A stretch of 64,000 bases of DNA from Archangium gephyra (GTDB lineage Bacteria; Myxococcota; Myxococcia; Myxococcales; Myxococcaceae). Shown here piece after piece: positions 54,521-63,455 of the stretch (positions are counted from its first letter, which is position 1; every line of letters begins with the position of its first letter). The position numbers and the translations under genes are program-made. The notes beneath the pieces were generated by a model. It ran no database searches, was not told where the DNA came from, and worked only from the letters and a program-made list of their open reading frames with translations. The stretch covers positions 186,001 through 250,000 of the forward strand of contig QFQP01000013.1 in NCBI GenBank assembly GCA_003243425.1, given 5' to 3'.

Positions 54521-55398
54521 TTCCCCGCGACCTCATCAAGCGCATTCGGCGGCTCGAGATCACCACGCGCAAGGTGGTGGCCTCGGTGTTGTCGGGCCAG
54601 TACCACTCGGTCTTCAAGGGCCGGGGCATGGCGTTCTCGGAAGTGCGCCAGTACCAGCCGGGCGACGAGGTTCGCACCATCGACTGGAACGTCACGGCGC
54701 GCATGAACGACGCGTACGTGAAGGTCTTCACCGAAGAGCGTGAGCTGACGGTGATGCTGCTGGTCGACGTCTCGGCGTCGGGTCAGTTCGGCAGTGGCGA
54801 GCGCAGCAAGGCGGAGATCTCCGCGGAGGTCGCCGCGCAGATCGCCTTCTCGGCCATCGCCAACAACGATCGCGTGGGGCTCGTGCTCTTCAGCGACCGC
54901 GTCGAGAAGGTGGTGCCTCCGCGCAAGGGCAAGAGCCACGTGCTGCGGCTCATCACCGACATTCTGACCACGAAGCCCAAGGGTCACGGCACCGATCTCA
55001 ACGCCGCGCTCACGTACCTGTCGCACGTGGCCAAGCGGAAGACGGTGACCTTCCTCGTCTCGGACTTCTTCGCGAAGAACTACGAGCAGAGTCTGCGCAT
55101 CGTGGGCCGCAAGCACGACCTGGTGCCGGTGGTGGTCAACGACCCGTTCGAAGAGAAGTTCCCTTCGCTGGGCATCGTCGACCTCGAAGACCCCGAGACG
55201 GGGGAGCGCGCGACCGTCGACACCTCAGACCCGCGGGTGCGCGGGCACTTTCAGAAGTTCATGCAGCAGCAGCGCGATGCGCGGAACCGGTTGTTCAAGC
55301 GCATGCAGTTGGACTCGGTGGAGCTGCGCGCTCACGAGGAGTACGGGCTGGCGCTGCAGAAGTTCTTCATGGCGCGGGCGCACCGGCTCGGCTCGTGA
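54517..55398 (+). CDS. DUF58 domain protein
   Basis: 293 residues from GTG 54517. The DUF58 signature GRGMAFSEVRQYQPGDEVRT is followed by IDWNVTARMNDAYVKVF and a von-Willebrand-like metal site (VDVSASGQFG, with DxSxS). Known DUF58 proteins work with MoxR ATPases; none of the usual membrane/vWA partners (BatA/B-like) follows here. The operon ends with a 1-bp gap to the convergent phosphoesterase gene. Confidence 0.92.
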   Translation: MIPRDLIKRIRRLEITTRKVVASVLSGQYHSVFKGRGMAFSEVRQYQPGDEVRTIDWNVTARMNDAYVKVFTEERELTVMLLVDVSASGQFGSGERSKAEISAEVAAQIAFSAIANNDRVGLVLFSDRVEKVVPPRKGKSHVLRLITDILTTKPKGHGTDLNAALTYLSHVAKRKTVTFLVSDFFAKNYEQSLRIVGRKHDLVPVVVNDPFEEKFPSLGIVDLEDPETGERATVDTSDPRVRGHFQKFMQQQRDARNRLFKRMQLDSVELRAHEEYGLALQKFFMARAHRLGS

Positions 55399-55399
55399 G

Positions 55400-56305
55400 T
55401 CACTCGCCCACGACGTCGATGAGCGTCAGCTCAGGCCGCGCGAGCAGGCGGACCTTCGGCAGTTGCGGTTCGAAGCCGATGCCGCGGTTCACGTACAGCG
55501 TGGTCTCGCCCACCCGGTAGCGGCCCGCTTCGTACTTCTTGTCGAACTTCGAGAACGTGATGACCGCGCCGTAGAAGGGCAGAGCGATCTGCCCGCCGTG
55601 CGTGTGACCTGCGAGGTAGAGGTCGGGCTGTGGCGCCAACGACTCGACGAGATCAGGCGTGTGGAACACCGCGATGGTGAACGCGCTGCGCTGCGTGTTC
55701 GACAGGCAATGCGCCAGCACTTCGGGGTCGTCGAAGGGCGCACCGCAGAGCGCGACCCGCTGCGCTTCCCGCTGCACCGGGAACTCGCTGTTGAGCTCGG
55801 TGGCGGGGCCGTTGTCGAACAGGTTCACGTCGGCCCAGCGAGACGTGTCGTGATTGCCGCGCACCGCGAAGCGGCCGTACTTCGCCGGCAGCTGACTCAT
55901 GATTCGCCGAAACAACGGCGCTGCGTCACGCTCGTTGATGCTGTCGCCGGTGAAGACGATGACGTCGGGCTGATCTTTCCGCAGCACGTCGGTGAGCCGC
56001 GAGATGGCGCGCGAGTTGTCGTCGACGTGGAGGTCGCTGAAGTGCGCGATGCGGAACGTCTTCCCGACCGGGAACTTCTTCGTCGTGACCGTGACGTGCG
56101 TGACCTCGAGCCAGTCGGCTTCGATGAACACGCCGTAGAGCAGCGCCAGCACGCCGGCGATGAGCAGTGAGACCAACCCGCGCGCGATGTGAAGCCACGG
56201 CGACCGAAGCTTGCAGCGCCACAGCGCGCCTGCAGACACGAGCCCTGCGAGCGCGACGACGCCGGTCACGATCACGATCGCCAGAACCCGCTGCAGCTGA
56301 CTCAT
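55400..56305 (-). CDS. Membrane-anchored metallophosphoesterase
   Basis: 301 residues. Two N-terminal hydrophobic helices (MSQLQRVLAIVIVTGVVALA and LVSLLIAGVLALLYGVF), then a calcineurin-type phosphoesterase with all metal motifs: SDLHVD, FTGDSIN, GNHD, a later VFHTPD and GHTHGGQ. It resembles YkuE/LpxH-like enzymes in the envelope, but the substrate is unknown. Its start overlaps the hrpB stop (ATGA), so it is co-translated with hrpB. Confidence 0.93.
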   Translation of the reverse strand: MSQLQRVLAIVIVTGVVALAGLVSAGALWRCKLRSPWLHIARGLVSLLIAGVLALLYGVFIEADWLEVTHVTVTTKKFPVGKTFRIAHFSDLHVDDNSRAISRLTDVLRKDQPDVIVFTGDSINERDAAPLFRRIMSQLPAKYGRFAVRGNHDTSRWADVNLFDNGPATELNSEFPVQREAQRVALCGAPFDDPEVLAHCLSNTQRSAFTIAVFHTPDLVESLAPQPDLYLAGHTHGGQIALPFYGAVITFSKFDKKYEAGRYRVGETTLYVNRGIGFEPQLPKVRLLARPELTLIDVVGE

Positions 56306-58836
56306 CGACGCGGAGGCTTCGGCTGCGGCGGCGCAGCGGTGCGGGGATCTTCAGGCCAGCTGTGGCGCGGGTACTGCCGCATCAACTCCTTGCGCACGGC
56401 CGGGTAGTGGCGGTCCCAGAACCCGGCGAGGTCGGTCGTCACCTGCACCGCGTTGTAGTTCGGCGCCAGCAGGTGAATGACGAGCGGCGTGCGGCCGACC
56501 ATCGGGCCCTTCGTCATGCCGAAGAAGTCCTGCAGGCGCGACTCGATCCACGGTGGCTTTCCGGGTTCCCAGGTGACCCTGACGCTGCGACCGCCGGGCA
56601 GGGTGATCTTGTCGGGTGCTTCGCGCGAGAGCAGCTGGGCCTGTTGTGGCGTCAGCTTCGCGTTCAATTGCTCGAGCAGGCTCGCGTCTTCGAGCTCCTT
56701 GAACGAACGCAGGCCTTCACACATCGCGCGAATCGCGCCCTTCATGAACTCCGCGTCGGGCGTCGGGAACTTCGCTTCGGGAAAACCGGTGCGCAGCGTG
56801 TCGATTCGGCACTGCCAGTTGGTGAGCCGCTCGGGGTCGACGAACGTCGCTGCTCCCGCGGCGATCGCGTGCTCGGCGAGAATGGCGCTCGTCTCGTCGC
56901 TGGCCGGAGCGGGCTGGCGCGTCTCTTCCAGCGTCACGTTGCCGTAGGTCAGGCGCGTGACCCGATCTACCCGGCGGGCCGACTCGTTCCACTCGAGGCG
57001 ATCGACTTCACCGAGCGCGTCGGGGTTCGTCTCGAGCAGCCACTCCGCGTCGATCTTCGACGCGAGGCGCACCACCACCCCGCCGCGCTTCTCTTCGGCG
57101 TCGACGGCGACCATCAACTCGGCGTCGTGCACCACCGACGACGGGTCCAACGTGGCGGAGCCGCCCGCCGAGAACACCAGCTCTGGCGTTCGCGGCCGCC
57201 GACGCTTCGCCACGCGATCCGGGAAGCCCGCGAGCACGGTGCGCAGCAACAACGCCTCACGTTCGACGTTGGTGCGCGGTGAAGACGCGCGCGTGTCGTC
57301 GAGCAGACGCGACAGCTGCCTGGTCACGCGATCCACCGAGCTGACCGCCGTCGCGTCGAGCCCGGCCGCGCGCGCGCTGCCGCGTTGGCCCTGCTCGTAG
57401 CGCTCCAACAACTCGAGCACGTCGGAGGGGCCCGACTGCGCGTGCGCCGACGGTCCGCGGCCGAACGACGCGCGGGCCTCCTGGCGAATGTCGCGCTCAC
57501 CGAGCAGCGCAGCGATGGTCGCGCCGTCACGTGGCACGCCGAGATTCTCTGCCTCGACCACCACGCGCGCGAGCCGAGGGTGCAGCGGCAGCTTGAGCAG
57601 CCGCCGGCCCGTCGACGTCAGCGCGCCGTCTTTCTCGAGCGCGCCGAGGCCACGCAGCAGCCCATCGGCCGCGTCCATCGACGCCGGCGCGGGCGCTTCG
57701 AAGAACGAAAAACCATCGAGCTTCGTGACGCCCATCGCGCGCAAGGCGAGCGCCGATTCCGTGAAGTCCAGTCGGCGAATCTCAGGGGTGTCGGTCGCGG
57801 GTCGGCCTTCGAAATCGGCCTTCGTGTACAGCCGGATGCACGTGCCGGCGCGTGTACGACCGGCGCGACCTGCGCGCTGCGTGGCCGAGGCCCTGGAGAT
57901 CTTCGCGAGCTTGAGCGTGGGCATGCCGCTCCACGGCGAGTGCGCCGCGACACGCGCGAGCCCGCAGTCGATCACCGCGGCGATGCCGTCGATGGTGACC
58001 GACGTCTCGGCCACGTTGGTCGACAGGATCACCTTCCGCTTCGCAGACGGCTTGAGCGCCTTGTCCTGCTCCGCCGGCGCGAGGTCGCCGTGCAGTACGT
58101 GCAGCTCCAGGCCCTGGCGGCGAACGAACTCGTCGCACGTCTCCATCGCGCGGCGGATTTCACCGGCGCCGGGCAAGAACACGAGCACGTGCCCGTCGAG
58201 CTCGGCCTGCACCAGGCGCTTCAACGCCGCGAGCACCTGCTGATCGAGGTGGCGATCGTCTTCGCGCTCGAGGTGTTCGACGGTCACCTCGAAGCGGCGG
58301 CCCTCACTGCGCATCGACGGTGCGTCGCCCAGCCACTTCGCGATGGGCGCAGCGTCGAGCGTCGCCGACATCACCACCAGCTTGAGGTCTTTGCGCGCGC
58401 CCAGCTGCAGCCGCCGCAGCATCGCCAGCGCGAGATCTCCGGCCAGGTGCCGCTCGTGGAACTCGTCGAGCACCACGACGCCCACGTCGCGCAGCAGCGG
58501 GTCGCCCACCAGCCGGCGCGTGAGAATGCCCTCGGTGACGAAGCGAATGCGGGTCTGCTTCGAGCTCACGTCGTCGAAGCGCACCTGGTAGCCGACGGTC
58601 TGGCCCGGGCGCTCACCGAGCTCTTCGGCCACGCGCGTCGCCGCCAGCCGGGTGGCCAGCCGCCGCGGCTGCAGCACGACGATCTCCTTGTCACCGGCGA
58701 GCCCTGCCTTCAGCAACGCGGGAGGAACGCGCGTCGTCTTTCCGGCTCCGGGCGGTGCTTCCAACACCAGCGCCTCACGGGAGCGGAGCGCGGCAACCAG
58801 CTCCGGCAACAGGGCGTCGATGGGCAGCGTCGTCAC
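56302..58836 (-). CDS. hrpB: ATP-dependent helicase HrpB
   Basis: 844 residues, the family length. A DEAH/RHA-type helicase: Walker A APPGAGKTTRVP, motif Ia LQPRRLA, motif II DEFHERH, motif III SATLD, motif V STNVAETSVTIDGI, motif VI QRAGRAGRTRAG, then the HrpB-specific C-terminal region. Cytoplasmic; its biological role is poorly defined. A hairpin separates it from the upstream lipoprotein gene. Confidence 0.95.
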   Translation of the reverse strand: MTTLPIDALLPELVAALRSREALVLEAPPGAGKTTRVPPALLKAGLAGDKEIVVLQPRRLATRLAATRVAEELGERPGQTVGYQVRFDDVSSKQTRIRFVTEGILTRRLVGDPLLRDVGVVVLDEFHERHLAGDLALAMLRRLQLGARKDLKLVVMSATLDAAPIAKWLGDAPSMRSEGRRFEVTVEHLEREDDRHLDQQVLAALKRLVQAELDGHVLVFLPGAGEIRRAMETCDEFVRRQGLELHVLHGDLAPAEQDKALKPSAKRKVILSTNVAETSVTIDGIAAVIDCGLARVAAHSPWSGMPTLKLAKISRASATQRAGRAGRTRAGTCIRLYTKADFEGRPATDTPEIRRLDFTESALALRAMGVTKLDGFSFFEAPAPASMDAADGLLRGLGALEKDGALTSTGRRLLKLPLHPRLARVVVEAENLGVPRDGATIAALLGERDIRQEARASFGRGPSAHAQSGPSDVLELLERYEQGQRGSARAAGLDATAVSSVDRVTRQLSRLLDDTRASSPRTNVEREALLLRTVLAGFPDRVAKRRRPRTPELVFSAGGSATLDPSSVVHDAELMVAVDAEEKRGGVVVRLASKIDAEWLLETNPDALGEVDRLEWNESARRVDRVTRLTYGNVTLEETRQPAPASDETSAILAEHAIAAGAATFVDPERLTNWQCRIDTLRTGFPEAKFPTPDAEFMKGAIRAMCEGLRSFKELEDASLLEQLNAKLTPQQAQLLSREAPDKITLPGGRSVRVTWEPGKPPWIESRLQDFFGMTKGPMVGRTPLVIHLLAPNYNAVQVTTDLAGFWDRHYPAVRKELMRQYPRHSWPEDPRTAAPPQPKPPRR

Positions 58837-58852
58837 AGAAATCAGTACTACA

Positions 58853-58878
58853 CCGGGTGGGCGTCACCACCCACCCGG
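58853..58878 (-). terminator. Inverted repeat between the lipoprotein gene and hrpB
   Basis: CCGGGTGGG (58853-58861) and CCCACCCGG (58870-58878), a perfect 9-bp stem with an 8-nt loop. It is 12 bp after the lipoprotein stop on the minus strand. No long T-run follows, so termination may be partial. Confidence 0.55.
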
Positions 58879-58889
58879 AGAAATTCAAT

Positions 58890-59462
58890 TCACTTGGGCT
58901 TCTTGCTCTGCAGGAACCGGCCGGTCTGGCTGCCGAGGTTCTCGCCGACGTAGCCGATGTGCTGGAACACCGACGGCTGGGTGACGCTCGCGGGGTAGCT
59001 GTTCACGACGATGATCTCGTCGGTGGGCGCGGCCGCATCAGGCCCCGCAAGAATGTTGGCGTTCACCGCCGTCGAGGAGCGCGCCACGACGACGTACTTG
59101 CCCATCTGCAGCGACTGCGGCTTCACGGTCACCGTGATGTCGCCGCCACCTTCAGACGCGAGGTGGGCACCGGGAACCTGGCTCTTGAGGCCGTTCATGT
59201 AGAACGTCTCGAACTTGCCGATGAGCTCGTTCCACGTACCGGGGTAGCCGGGATCTTTCGCAGTCTGCTCGGTCTTCCATTCCTCGACCGAGTACTTGCC
59301 GACGCGCAGCTGGCTGTAATCGAACTGCACGGCGACGTTGTTCGCGGTCGCGAGCGTCGTGGGGTTCGACTCCTTGACGACCCGCCAGGTAGGACCGCAG
59401 CCGGACAGAGCAACCACCGCCAATGCCGCACCGATCAGCGAAACGCGCTTCGAAAACTGCAT
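58890..59462 (-). CDS. Lipoprotein of unknown function
   Basis: 190 residues; AAGGAG lies 6 bp before ATG 59462. Signal with an ALSGC lipobox (Cys about 22). The domain is alpha/beta with strands such as ITVTVKPQSLQMGKYVVVAR and IIVVNSYPASV. I do not recognise a family; the pattern somewhat resembles small LPS- or outer-membrane-assembly lipoproteins. Confidence 0.75.
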   Translation of the reverse strand: MQFSKRVSLIGAALAVVALSGCGPTWRVVKESNPTTLATANNVAVQFDYSQLRVGKYSVEEWKTEQTAKDPGYPGTWNELIGKFETFYMNGLKSQVPGAHLASEGGGDITVTVKPQSLQMGKYVVVARSSTAVNANILAGPDAAAPTDEIIVVNSYPASVTQPSVFQHIGYVGENLGSQTGRFLQSKKPK

Positions 59463-59514
59463 GTGAGTCTCCTTGGGGTTGAACGACGCGCGGACTCAAG
59501 CACACGCGCGCCAA

Positions 59515-59543
59515 GCGTCACGCGAATTGAATGCGCGTGACGC
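59515..59543. repeat. Perfect 10-bp inverted repeat upstream of the lipoprotein gene
   Basis: GCGTCACGCG (59515-59524), a 9-nt loop, CGCGTGACGC (59534-59543). It sits 53 bp before the lipoprotein start on the minus strand and 15 bp after the stop of the upstream gene. It could be a terminator hairpin for that gene or an operator. Confidence 0.65.
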
Positions 59544-59557
59544 AGTGCGAGGGCGCT

Positions 59558-60460
59558 TCAAGCCTCGGCGGATTTTTCTTTTCGCGAACGGCGGGGCTTT
59601 TCGACTGCGGGCGCTTCCCGTGCGTCGTCGGCCTCGGCCGCGACTTCTTCTTCGATTTCCGGCGGCGCGTCGTCGGGCTGCGACAGCTCCGCGAGCTCGG
59701 CTTCGCTCGGCGCGTTGGGGTCGACGGGGTCTTCGTCGAGCAACGACGCGTCTTCGCCGGGCACCTTCACGCGCTTCCTGGGCCGCGACGTGACGCCCGA
59801 GATCTCGAGCAGATCTCTCAACGGCACCAGCGCGGCTTCGGCCAACAGCCGTGCCTGCTTGCACGGGTTTTCGAGCCGCCGACCCACCGAGTCCAGCTCG
59901 TCACGCAGCGCCTGGGCGGCGGCTTCATCGAGCGGCTCGGTCGAGAACACGCTCTTCCAGGTGGCGAAGGCCGCGCGCATTTCGTCGAGCGTGGTGAGCA
60001 CCAGCGCGTACGACGGCTCGGCGAACATGCGGCGCGCGTAGCCGGTGCCGAGGCGCTTTTCGAAATCGCCGCAGAACTTCTCGAAGTCTTCCTTGTCGCA
60101 GCGGCGCAGCACCGGGACCTTCAGCTTGCCGTACAGCGCCTCGAGCAGCGGCGCGCGGCTGCCACCGGCGAAGGTGATGCCCGCGTGGAGCTTCTCGACC
60201 ATGTCGACGGCTTCGTTCTGCAATCGGCGCGCGTGGTCTTCACGCACGGGATCCATCTCGGGGAGACGCAGCACGCGCGTCAGCAGATCGCCGATGCCGT
60301 CCCGCGCCGACTTCACGCGCTTCACGGCTTGATCGAGCCACGCCTTTTCATCTGCGAGGCCCTGCTTCTTCGACAAACCCACCGCCGCCGCTTCGAGGCG
60401 CAGCAGCAGTTGTTCCGAGTGCGCAACCAGATCGAAAGCGTCGAGCAGAGACGGGTTCAT
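59558..60460 (-). CDS. Hypothetical protein with acidic C-terminus
   Basis: 300 residues. A helical N-terminal two-thirds (SLLDAFDLVAHSEQLLLRLE, LKVPVLRRCDKEDFEKFCGD, LRDELDSVGRRLENPCKQAR) is followed by a low-complexity acidic tail (DEDPVDPNAPSEAELAEL) and a basic tip (PRRSRKEKSAEA). Unrecognised. ATG 60460 overlaps the stop of the pseudouridine synthase gene, so they are coupled. Confidence 0.7.
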   Translation of the reverse strand: MNPSLLDAFDLVAHSEQLLLRLEAAAVGLSKKQGLADEKAWLDQAVKRVKSARDGIGDLLTRVLRLPEMDPVREDHARRLQNEAVDMVEKLHAGITFAGGSRAPLLEALYGKLKVPVLRRCDKEDFEKFCGDFEKRLGTGYARRMFAEPSYALVLTTLDEMRAAFATWKSVFSTEPLDEAAAQALRDELDSVGRRLENPCKQARLLAEAALVPLRDLLEISGVTSRPRKRVKVPGEDASLLDEDPVDPNAPSEAELAELSQPDDAPPEIEEEVAAEADDAREAPAVEKPRRSRKEKSAEA

Positions 60461-61356
60461 GATCGGCTCGACTTACCACGGAGCGTGTCGATGGCGGTCG
60501 CCATGTCGGGCGGGAGTTCAGACGTAAACGTGCGGTCGTCGATGCGCAGCTGCCACGCGTGCAGCGGAATGCGGCCGAAGCCCAGGTCCTTCGCTTCGCG
60601 GGTGCCATAGAGCCAGTCACCGAGCAGCGGGTGACCGACGTCGGCGAGCTGCGCGCGAATCTGGTGCGTGCGGCCGGTGTCGAGGTCTATCTCCACGAGC
60701 GCGACGTTGTCGAACTGCTCTTTGACCTCCCACGACAGCCGCGCGCGACGAGGCGACGAGAACAGCGACGTGTAGCGGCGCGGATCTTCGGGGTGCCGGC
60801 CGTAGGGCGTGTCCAACTTGCCGGTCTTCGGCGGGGCGCCCAGCACCAGCGCGAGGTACGTCTTCTTGATGCGCTTCTCGTCGAAGGCGAGCTTCAAGCC
60901 CGCGAGCGCATCGTCGGTCTTGGCGAGCACCAGACAACCGGTGGTGTCCTTGTCGAGCCGCTGGGCGACGCCCGGCACTGCCGCGCCACCGACATCGAAG
61001 CCACGGAACTGCGCCGCGGCCGACATCACCACCGACGGGTTGTCACCTTCCTGTTCGACGACGAGGCCCGTGGGCTTGTCGATGACGAGCCACTTCGCGT
61101 CTTCGTAGAGCGCCTTCAATTTCGGGCCTTCGACGGTGTGCGCCTTCACGGCCGGTGGCGTGGGCGAATCGATCTCCACGACCTCACCGCCGAACACGCG
61201 GCGCAGCGGTTTGGCCTTCTTGCCGTTCACCTTCACCTTGCCGTCGGCCAGCAGCTTCTGAATCTGCTGCTTCGAGTAGCCTGGCACGGCCTTGGCCAGA
61301 AACGCGTCGAGGCGCGGCGGCGCGCCAGCAGGAACCGTCAGTTTCCGTGAAGCCAT
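60457..61356 (-). CDS. RluA-family pseudouridine synthase
   Basis: 299 residues from ATG 61356; the longer frame overlaps the GNAT start. It converts specific uridines in rRNA or tRNA to pseudouridine. An N-terminal S4 RNA-binding domain (RLDAFLAKAVPGYSKQQIQKLL) is followed by the catalytic domain, with the nucleophile Asp in QRLDKDTTGCLVLAKT and the RTHQIRAQLADVGHPLLGD motif. Which RNA it modifies is not clear. Confidence 0.93.
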   Translation of the reverse strand: MASRKLTVPAGAPPRLDAFLAKAVPGYSKQQIQKLLADGKVKVNGKKAKPLRRVFGGEVVEIDSPTPPAVKAHTVEGPKLKALYEDAKWLVIDKPTGLVVEQEGDNPSVVMSAAAQFRGFDVGGAAVPGVAQRLDKDTTGCLVLAKTDDALAGLKLAFDEKRIKKTYLALVLGAPPKTGKLDTPYGRHPEDPRRYTSLFSSPRRARLSWEVKEQFDNVALVEIDLDTGRTHQIRAQLADVGHPLLGDWLYGTREAKDLGFGRIPLHAWQLRIDDRTFTSELPPDMATAIDTLRGKSSRS

Positions 61357-61387
61357 GCGAGCGCCTTTACCTGATAGGCGTGGCCGC

Positions 61388-61897
61388 ATGTCGAGCTACC
61401 GCGTGCGCCCCGCAGAGCCCCGCGACGACGCCGCCATCGGCGAGCTGCTGGTGGCGTCGTTCGTCGAGCAATACGCGCGAAAACTGCCTGACGTGGTGGT
61501 GACCGGGCACCGCAAGGCCGAGCTGCGAAACGTCGCGGCGAAGCGGGCGCTCGCCCACGTGTGGGTCGCCGAGAAAGACGGTGAAATCGTCGGCACCATC
61601 GCGCTCTGGCCGCCCGGCGCGCATCGTTCGGAGGCGTGGATCTCGAACGCCGCCGACCTCCGCCACCTCGCGGTCGCCAGGGCGCACCGCGGCGGCGAGG
61701 TGTCGAAGCTGCTGATCGACACCGCCGAGAAGCACGCGCGGGCCATGGGCTGCACCAGCGTGTGTCTCCACGTGCGCCGTGGTGCCGGGGGCGTGCGTGC
61801 GCTGTACGAGCGGCGCGGCTTCGTGCGCGCTCCGGAAGGTGATCTCGATCAACTCCCGGAGGTGTTCCTCGAAGCGCTCGTGCTGCGGCTTCAGTAG
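61388..61897 (+). CDS. GNAT-family N-acetyltransferase
   Basis: 169 residues from ATG 61388. The GNAT fold has the N-terminal YRVRPAEPRDDAAIGELLVA, DLRHLAVARAHRGGEVSKLL as the acetyl-CoA motif A (R/Q-x-x-G-x-G/A replaced by RAHRGGE), and ALYERRGFVRA. Substrate unknown. Its stop overlaps the 3' end of the convergent frameshifted gene. Confidence 0.88.
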   Translation: MSSYRVRPAEPRDDAAIGELLVASFVEQYARKLPDVVVTGHRKAELRNVAAKRALAHVWVAEKDGEIVGTIALWPPGAHRSEAWISNAADLRHLAVARAHRGGEVSKLLIDTAEKHARAMGCTSVCLHVRRGAGGVRALYERRGFVRAPEGDLDQLPEVFLEALVLRLQ

Positions 61898-62753
61898 TTC
61901 TGGTGGCACTCGCCTTCCATGCGCTTGCCGCCCGACGAGAAGCCACGCCACCAGCCATTGACGTTCTTGAGCCACACGCCGTCGTTGATGCCGCCGTTCG
62001 AGTCGTCGGAGAACTTGCCGGTCAGCCGCTGAAGTCCGCACACCGTGTCGGAGACCGGCAGCCAGTTCGTCGACTCCCCGCCCGCGCCGTAGATCTGCCA
62101 GCTGAAGGGCGTCACCGTGTTGATCAACTTCACGCACACCGCGGCCGTGTTCCCGCCTGATTCCGCGTCGCCGCTGTTGCCGAGGTTTCCGCCGATGGCC
62201 CAGCTGTCGAACTCGCGGCCGTTCCAATAGATGCGCTGCCGCTCCACTTCGGCGTAGTGGCCGGTGCCGGTGAAGCCCACGTCAGCCATCACCTCGGTGA
62301 AGAAGCACTTGGTGAGCACGTCGGTGGTGCCCTCCGGCAGCCACTGCGGTTCTCGCCGTAGAAGACGCCGTTGCCGCTGTCGCCGCTCCACGACAGTTCC
62401 CTGCGGCCGTACACATGGGGAATGCACGTGGCCTGCGCCTTCACGCCGCTGCCGGTGCCCTTGTAGGCCTTCAAGAACCAGTGACCGCCCTCGCGGAACA
62501 CGCGGCCGCCGGCGCGGTTGCTGCGGGTGCCGCGAATTTCGCCGCTGAGGCCCTGCAGGAAGCAGGTGCGATCGTGGTCGGTGCCGAGGTCGACCTTCCC
62601 GCCGACGCTCGTCGCCCAGCCGTTGACGGTGACCGCTTCCTCCTGTGACGCGACCGCGGGCTTCTCGTCGGGTAACGCGCCTTCGTCCACACCCACGCCG
62701 CAACCGGTGACGACCGCGGCGACGGCCGTGCACAGCATCTTGGTGAGCTTCAT
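61891..62753 (-). pseudogene. Frameshifted secreted-protein gene
   Basis: The 5' part (62753 down to about 62350) begins with a lipoprotein-like signal (MKLTKMLCTAVAAVVTGCG) and reads sensibly to NGVFYGEN. The 3' part continues in another frame from PQWLPEGTTDVLTKCFFTEV to the stop at 61891. One missing base in a CC run near 62344-62354 would explain this, and restoring it gives about 287 residues. It may be a true mutation or a sequencing error. The protein is rich in Gly, Trp and Cys, with SGEIRGTRSNRAGGRVFR and YWNGREFDSWAIGG. No family recognised. Divergent from the ECF sigma gene. Confidence 0.65.
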
Positions 62754-62800
62754 TTCGATTCACTTTCGCCAGGGACGCGGAACTGCCTCGCTGCATGAAC

Positions 62801-62835
62801 GCGAAATCGTTCCGGAATTCCCGGGGCGAAAATCG
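62801..62835. promoter_or_regulatory. Paired CGAAA(A)TCG sites in the divergent sigma/secreted-protein region
   Basis: GCGAAATCG at 62801-62809 and GCGAAAATCG at 62826-62835, each followed by CCGG or CCGGGG, about 25 bp apart. A GGAACT at 62779-62784 resembles an ECF -35. These could be regulatory sites, but the evidence is only sequence similarity between the two copies. Confidence 0.3.
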
Positions 62836-62879
62836 CCGGGGAGGGCGGGAAGGTTCGGCGCGGCCTTCGTTCACCACGC

Positions 62880-63455
62880 ATGGCGTTCGTCGCGGGCTTC
62901 GTTGACTCACACGATCTTCAGAGGCAAGAGCGCGATGTGCGAGGGGGGCTCCACATTGTCCGCGGGGACGAGTCCGCCCTCGGGGCGCATCGCGACGTGC
63001 TGCAGCGTTATGCGCTGCGGCTGTGTCGCAACGCCACCGACGCCGACGATCTCGTTCAGGACACGTTGACCCGCGCGCTCGCCCGCTGGTCGTCACTGGC
63101 GCCGGGCACCGACACGCGCGCGTGGTTGCTCTCGATTCTCCACAACGTGTTCATCGACAGCTGCCGCAAGCAGAAGCAGCAGGGCACCCGCGTCGGAGAG
63201 GACGTCGTCGAGAACGTGGCCGCGCCAGAACCTGAGGTCGAACCGCGTTGGGCGCAGATCACCAACGCCGAAGTGGCCACCGCCATCGACACCCTCGACC
63301 CGTCGTTTCGCGACGTGTACCGGCTGCACGCGCGCGGCGAAGGCTACGACGCGATCTCGCGCAGCCTCGGCATTCCGAAAATCACGGTGGGCACCCGACT
63401 GACGCGCGCGCGCAAGAAGATGAAGGCGCTGCTCTTCGGTGAGGAGGAGTCATGA
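62880..63455 (+). CDS. ECF-type RNA polymerase sigma factor
   Basis: 191 residues from ATG 62880; GTG 62937 is an alternative start and may be the true one, because homology to sigma region 2 begins only after it (HRDVLQRYALRLCRNATDAD). Region 2 continues with DLVQDTLTRALARW and TRAWLLSILHNVFIDSCRK. Region 4 is a helix-turn-helix (TLDPSFRDVYRLHARGEGYD, SRSLGIPKITVGTRLTRARK). It directs polymerase to its own regulon. The next gene, its likely anti-sigma factor, overlaps by 4 bp. Confidence 0.9.
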   Translation: MAFVAGFVDSHDLQRQERDVRGGLHIVRGDESALGAHRDVLQRYALRLCRNATDADDLVQDTLTRALARWSSLAPGTDTRAWLLSILHNVFIDSCRKQKQQGTRVGEDVVENVAAPEPEVEPRWAQITNAEVATAIDTLDPSFRDVYRLHARGEGYDAISRSLGIPKITVGTRLTRARKKMKALLFGEEES

